From assembly GCF_907164575.1 (NCBI RefSeq), contig NZ_CAJQYY010000003.1, forward strand, positions 186,001-250,000: a DNA stretch of 64,000 bases, in the 5' to 3' direction. Of the stretch, positions 57,830 through 64,000 are shown one piece after another; the first letter of the stretch is position 1; every line of letters starts with the position of its first letter. The stretch comes from Paraburkholderia gardini (GTDB lineage Bacteria; Pseudomonadota; Gammaproteobacteria; Burkholderiales; Burkholderiaceae). A program made the translations under genes and the position numbers. Under the pieces are notes generated by a model. That model worked only from the letters and a program-made list of their open reading frames with translations. It did not search any database and was not told the origin of the DNA.

Positions 57830-58954
57830 TCAGCGTGGCCGCAAGGCTGGCCGGCCTGGTGCTGGTGTCACCGGCATGGCCGCCGCGCCCGGCGCGGATT
57901 TCGCTGGAGAGGCAACCGTCATCGCCAGTTCGAAAAGCCCGCTCCACGGATCAGGCGGCGGATCGTGGCGATGATCGCCTGGCGTGCCGCCGGACAGACC
58001 CTTCACCTGACGGTCGAGCCGCGCAGCCAGCGCGAGACCTTTTTCGAGCGCGGCCTCCGTGACACGCGACAGCGCCGGTCCGACGAGCCGCTCGCGCGGC
58101 CCCCACACGCGATTTTCGCGCAGCAGGACCGCGAGCGGCTTGCCTGTCTCGACGCCGCGCTTGATGCGCAACAGTGTCCGCACTTCCTCGACGACGGCCC
58201 ACAGCACGAGCACGGCAGCCTCGCCTTCGCCGCGCAGCCCGTCGAGCATGCGCGAGAGCCGGCTGACGTCGCCCGCGAGCATCGCTTCGTTCAGCTTGAA
58301 AACGTCGTAACGTGCGACGTTCAGCACCGCGTCATGGATCTGCTCGAAGCTCAACACGCCTTGCGGATACAGCAGACCAAGCTTCTGGATTTCCTGATGC
58401 GCGGCGAGCAGATTGCCCTCGACACGCTCGGCGATAAACTGCAGCGCGCGGCGCCCCTCTTCGCCCGCGGCAACGCGCTGACCCTGCTGTGCGAGCCGCT
58501 GTCCGACCCACGCCGGCAACTGGGCGCGCTCGACGGGATCGATCTTCAGCGCGACGCCCGCATCGGCGAGTGCGGTGAACCACGCCGACTTCTGCGTGGC
58601 GGCATCGAGACGCGGCAACGTCACCAGCGTCAGGACATCGGAATTCACCGCGGCGGCGAGCGTCTTGAGCGCGTCCGCGCCTTCCTTGCCCGGCTTGCCC
58701 GACGGAATGCGCAACTCGACCAGCTGGCGGTCGCCGAACAGCGACATCGACTGGCTCGCGCCCAGCAGCGAACTCCAGTCGAAACCCCGCTCGACGGTGA
58801 ACACCGAGCGGTCGGTGAAACCGGCCGCTCGCGCCGTCGCGCGAATGCGGTCGCACGCTTCCTGCGCGAGCAGATGCTCGTCGCCATACACGACATACAG
58901 GCCAGCGAGGCCTTTCGCGAGGTGCGGTTCGAGCGCGTCAAGTCGCAGTTGCAT
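57830..58954 (-). CDS. holA: DNA polymerase III delta subunit
   Basis: A 374-aa clamp-loader subunit. The N-terminal 'GLYVVYGDEHLLAQEACDRI' is the degenerate nucleotide-binding start of HolA, and 'ERVEGNLLAAHQEIQKLGLL' is the conserved middle motif. Delta opens the beta clamp. About 30 residues longer than E. coli HolA because of an Ala/Pro-rich tail after residue 340. Located 48 bases after lptE, as in other Proteobacteria. Confidence 0.95.
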   Translation of the reverse strand: MQLRLDALEPHLAKGLAGLYVVYGDEHLLAQEACDRIRATARAAGFTDRSVFTVERGFDWSSLLGASQSMSLFGDRQLVELRIPSGKPGKEGADALKTLAAAVNSDVLTLVTLPRLDAATQKSAWFTALADAGVALKIDPVERAQLPAWVGQRLAQQGQRVAAGEEGRRALQFIAERVEGNLLAAHQEIQKLGLLYPQGVLSFEQIHDAVLNVARYDVFKLNEAMLAGDVSRLSRMLDGLRGEGEAAVLVLWAVVEEVRTLLRIKRGVETGKPLAVLLRENRVWGPRERLVGPALSRVTEAALEKGLALAARLDRQVKGLSGGTPGDHRHDPPPDPWSGLFELAMTVASPAKSAPGAAAMPVTPAPGRPALRPR

Positions 58955-59002
58955 AGGGCTGGCTACGGTTGCACAGGGTAGAGACGGGTCACTGGAGACG
59001 GA

Positions 59003-59554
59003 TCACAGCGGCGGCGGCGGCAACGGCGCACGCGGCGCGACGGCCGGCGCTTCCTCACCCGGCGCCGGATGCAGCGAGCGGACCACCGCGAGACGACGCG
59101 TCAGCTGGTCGACCGCGTCGTTCTGCATGTCGGCGAACAGGATGTCGGCTTCGGCGCCCTTTGCCTGCGAGAACTGGTCGCTATACGTCATCGCGCGATT
59201 CAGCGCGATCGAACTCGGCGGAATCAGCAAGGTGCCGTCCGCGCCAATGAGCGTGTAGTTCAGCGAGTAATTCAGTTGGTACTCTTCGACGACGCCCAGC
59301 GAGTTCAGCGTGAGCACGCTGCTGCCACGTCCTTCGGACATCCGCAGCACGGCGTCCGCGCTGGTTGCCGCGTTGACGACCACGGTATCGCTGCCGCCTT
59401 CGATCATCCGGGTCAGCCGCGCGCTAATCGCAGCCGGCGCGCCCGTGATGTTGAGGCGCTTGAATGCGTAATTCTGCTGGCCGCGCAGCTGGAAGCCGCA
59501 TGCGGACAACACCATCACACCACACGCGAGCGTCAAGAACGATCTGCGAGTCAC
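59003..59554 (-). CDS. lptE: LPS-assembly lipoprotein LptE
   Basis: A 183-aa outer-membrane lipoprotein that plugs the LptD barrel. The lipobox 'VLSACG' follows 'MTRRSFLTLACGVM', and the mature start 'CGFQLRGQQNYAFKRL' is the LptE signature. The start is GTG at 59554, with GGGAG six bases before it; a longer ATG frame upstream would bury the signal peptide. The C-terminal 25 residues are Pro/Ala-rich. Between leuS and holA as in E. coli. Confidence 0.92.
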   Translation of the reverse strand: MTRRSFLTLACGVMVLSACGFQLRGQQNYAFKRLNITGAPAAISARLTRMIEGGSDTVVVNAATSADAVLRMSEGRGSSVLTLNSLGVVEEYQLNYSLNYTLIGADGTLLIPPSSIALNRAMTYSDQFSQAKGAEADILFADMQNDAVDQLTRRLAVVRSLHPAPGEEAPAVAPRAPLPPPPL

Positions 59555-59636
59555 ATTGGCTCCCTGAATACCCAGCGACGAACAGGACTGGCGTCTACAC
59601 GCGTTGCCGGCATCCCGTTCACTCCGCTGCTTTCCG

Positions 59637-62643
<3,007 letters not shown>

Positions 62644-63153
62644 CTACTGGCTCGCCGGGCGGGCCGGTGCCTGCGATGGAGCCGGACCGCCCGAACTCGA
62701 ACTGGCTGTCGCAGCCGGGCTGCCCCGCGTGGCCGGCGGCGGATCGGTCACGAACCCGATCCGCTCAAGGCCGGCCTGCTGTGCCGCGCCCATCACCTGG
62801 GCAATCGTTTCGTAGCGCGTCGAGCGGTCGGCGCGCAGATGGATTTCGGGCTGGTCCGCGCGCTTGCCGGCTTCGGCGAATCTCGCGCGTAGCTGGTCGA
62901 GCGTGACAGGCGTGCTGTCCCAGTAGAGCTTGCCGGCGGCGTCGATGGAAAGGGAGATAGTCTGCGGCGTCTGCCGCGACGGCGCCGACGCCACTTTCGG
63001 CAAATCCAGCTTGATCGCGTGCGTGAACAGCGGCGCGGTGATGATGAAAATGACGAGCAGCACGAGCATCACGTCGATCAGCGGCGTCATGTTGATGTCC
63101 GCCATCGGTGCCGCGGTCTGCTTTCTGTCGAGTCCGCCGAACGCCATATCCAT
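62644..63153 (-). CDS. exbD: ExbD/TolR-family biopolymer transport protein
   Basis: A 169-aa inner-membrane protein with one N-terminal helix. 'ADINMTPLIDVMLVLLVIFI' contains the proton-relay Asp (D27). The periplasmic domain runs to about residue 138; the remaining tail is Ser/Pro/Ala-rich. With the ExbB-like partner 18 bases upstream it forms a proton-driven motor powering TonB- or Tol-type work at the outer membrane. No tonB or tolA is adjacent, so the partner is unspecified. Confidence 0.9.
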   Translation of the reverse strand: MDMAFGGLDRKQTAAPMADINMTPLIDVMLVLLVIFIITAPLFTHAIKLDLPKVASAPSRQTPQTISLSIDAAGKLYWDSTPVTLDQLRARFAEAGKRADQPEIHLRADRSTRYETIAQVMGAAQQAGLERIGFVTDPPPATRGSPAATASSSSGGPAPSQAPARPASQ

Positions 63154-63171
63154 GACCTCCGCGAAAGATGT

Positions 63172-63846
63172 TCAGGCGCCGCTCGCGGCCGGCGCGCACA
63201 CGTAGGCGTGCAGGTCGTGCGCGAAGCCGTCGAGCTCCTCCGACAACTGGCGCACCATACGTCCGAGCACGTTGTAGGCGAGCACGGCGGGAATCGCGAC
63301 GACGAGGCCGAACGCCGTCATGATCAGCGCCTCGCCGACCGGCCCGGCGACGTTTTCGATCATGGCCTGCCCGCTTGCGGCAATGCTGCCGAGCGCGTGA
63401 TAGATGCCCCACACGGTGCCGAGCAGCCCGACGAAAGGCGCCGTGCTGCCGACCGAAGCGAGCAGCACCTGGCCGAATTCCAGACGACGCTGGGACGCGG
63501 CGAGCGCCTGACGCAGCGCGCGCAGCACGCGCTCGCTGCGCTCGACCTGACCCAGCAGCGCGCCGGGCATGTCGGCTTCGGCGGCGTGCAGCGCGGCTTC
63601 GGCCAGCGGCGCGAAAACGCGTTCGCGATCCGCGATCCGGATTGCCGCGACGCCGTCCGACAACGTCTGCGCCTGCCAGAACAGCGCGATGGCGCGCGGC
63701 CCCTGACGCTTCGCGCGGCCGAGCACCCAGCTTTTCACGATCAGGAAACACCAGCTCGCCACCGACATCGCCAGCAACAGCCACGCGACGCCATGTGTAA
63801 TTGCGTCGCCAGTCTGCAGATAGTGGAGGATGCCGGTGCTTGCCAT
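63172..63846 (-). CDS. exbB: ExbB/TolQ-family proton channel protein
   Basis: A 224-aa protein with three predicted helices (about 17-38, 125-150 and 165-190). The family motif is 'LASVGSTAPFVGLLGTVWGI' near residues 128-147, followed by 'GEALIMTAFGLVVAIPAV' in the third helix with conserved Thr. Forms the pentameric channel around ExbD. Gene order dapB-exbB-exbD-leuS is conserved in Burkholderiaceae. Confidence 0.92.
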   Translation of the reverse strand: MASTGILHYLQTGDAITHGVAWLLLAMSVASWCFLIVKSWVLGRAKRQGPRAIALFWQAQTLSDGVAAIRIADRERVFAPLAEAALHAAEADMPGALLGQVERSERVLRALRQALAASQRRLEFGQVLLASVGSTAPFVGLLGTVWGIYHALGSIAASGQAMIENVAGPVGEALIMTAFGLVVAIPAVLAYNVLGRMVRQLSEELDGFAHDLHAYVCAPAASGA

Positions 63847-63913
63847 CGAGCCTCGCTTCAGGACTTTCGAACGTTGAACTGCCGGAAAATACGCGGGTGC
63901 TATGACGCAGGTT

Positions 63914-64000
63914 TTAGCGCAGGCCGAGCACGTCCTGCATGTCGAAGAAACCGCTCGGGTGAGCTTCGAGGAAGCGCACCGCGCGCAGCGCGCCCTGCGC
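63914..64000 (-). CDS. dapB: 4-hydroxy-tetrahydrodipicolinate reductase (3' end only)
   Basis: The last 28 codons of a gene entering from the right edge. The C-terminal sequence ending 'GFFDMQDVLGLR' is the usual end of DapB, an enzyme of lysine and diaminopimelate synthesis, and position upstream of exbB fits the Burkholderiaceae order. Only this tail is visible, so integrity of the rest is unknown. Confidence 0.82.
   Translation of the reverse strand, partial: AQGALRAVRFLEAHPSGFFDMQDVLGLR

Overview
The window is a GC-rich, densely coded bacterial chromosome segment. Gene content and order (dapB-exbB-exbD-leuS-lptE-holA-proA, a gltIJKL-gdhA block, edd-eda next to hexR, rplM-rpsI next to erpA and anmK) point to the Burkholderiaceae, most likely Burkholderia sensu lato (Paraburkholderia/Caballeronia-like). 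The genus assignment is an inference from order and codon use. Apart from genes cut by the window ends, the core genes look intact. I see no tRNA, rRNA operon, insertion sequence, prophage or CRISPR array.

Layout. 1-0.8 kb: YceI family (cut) and cytochrome b561. 1.2-4.9 kb: a pqiA-pqiA-pqiB-pqiC lipid-transport operon. 5.2-7.9 kb: THUMP RNA methyltransferase, VOC protein and WYL regulator. 8-10.9 kb: transhydrogenase pntAA-pntAB-pntB. 11.1-14.5 kb: Nudix, mnmA and a membrane-anchored glutamate-synthase-like protein. 14.6-19.7 kb: a NitT/TauT-type ABC importer divergent from a TctD/TctE-like two-component system. 19.7-29 kb: GST, pepP-ubiH, dusB-fis, purH and ruvC-ruvA-ruvB. 29-34.4 kb: MpaB family, phosphatase-dtd-tyrS, anmK and erpA. 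34.5-39.1 kb: rpsI/rplM, a predicted small RNA, an OsmC family gene, RNase P RNA, DUF3025 and pyrC. 39.2-47.6 kb: class II amidotransferase, gltIJKL, gdhA, a LysR regulator and purB. 47.8-49.6 kb: a compact accessory cassette resembling an orphan type VI secretion (T6SS) cargo module. 50-56.3 kb: gluconate and Entner-Doudoroff genes (gntK, gntT, eda, edd, hexR) and a HemJ-like gene. 56.4-64 kb: proA, holA, lptE, leuS, exbD, exbB and the 3' end of dapB.

Two places stand out. First, upstream of rplM on the minus strand there is a self-contained transcription unit: a 31-bp dyad, a TTGCGT-17-TATAAT promoter, about 90 transcribed bases folding into three hairpins, and a strong intrinsic terminator. 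The middle hairpin shows a CUCCUCC (anti-Shine-Dalgarno) loop. This looks like a regulatory RNA acting on ribosome binding sites. Second, the cassette at 47.8-49.6 kb has tightly packed genes: a 127-aa unknown, a PAAR protein with a transthyretin-like tail, a His/Cys hydrolase-like protein and a three-helix membrane protein. It reads as a delivery/effector/immunity set, and I cannot assign the effector to a named family.

Regulatory logic is visible elsewhere: two near-consensus HexR operators between edd and hexR, a LysR-type box upstream of gdhA, and a large dyad upstream of gltI.
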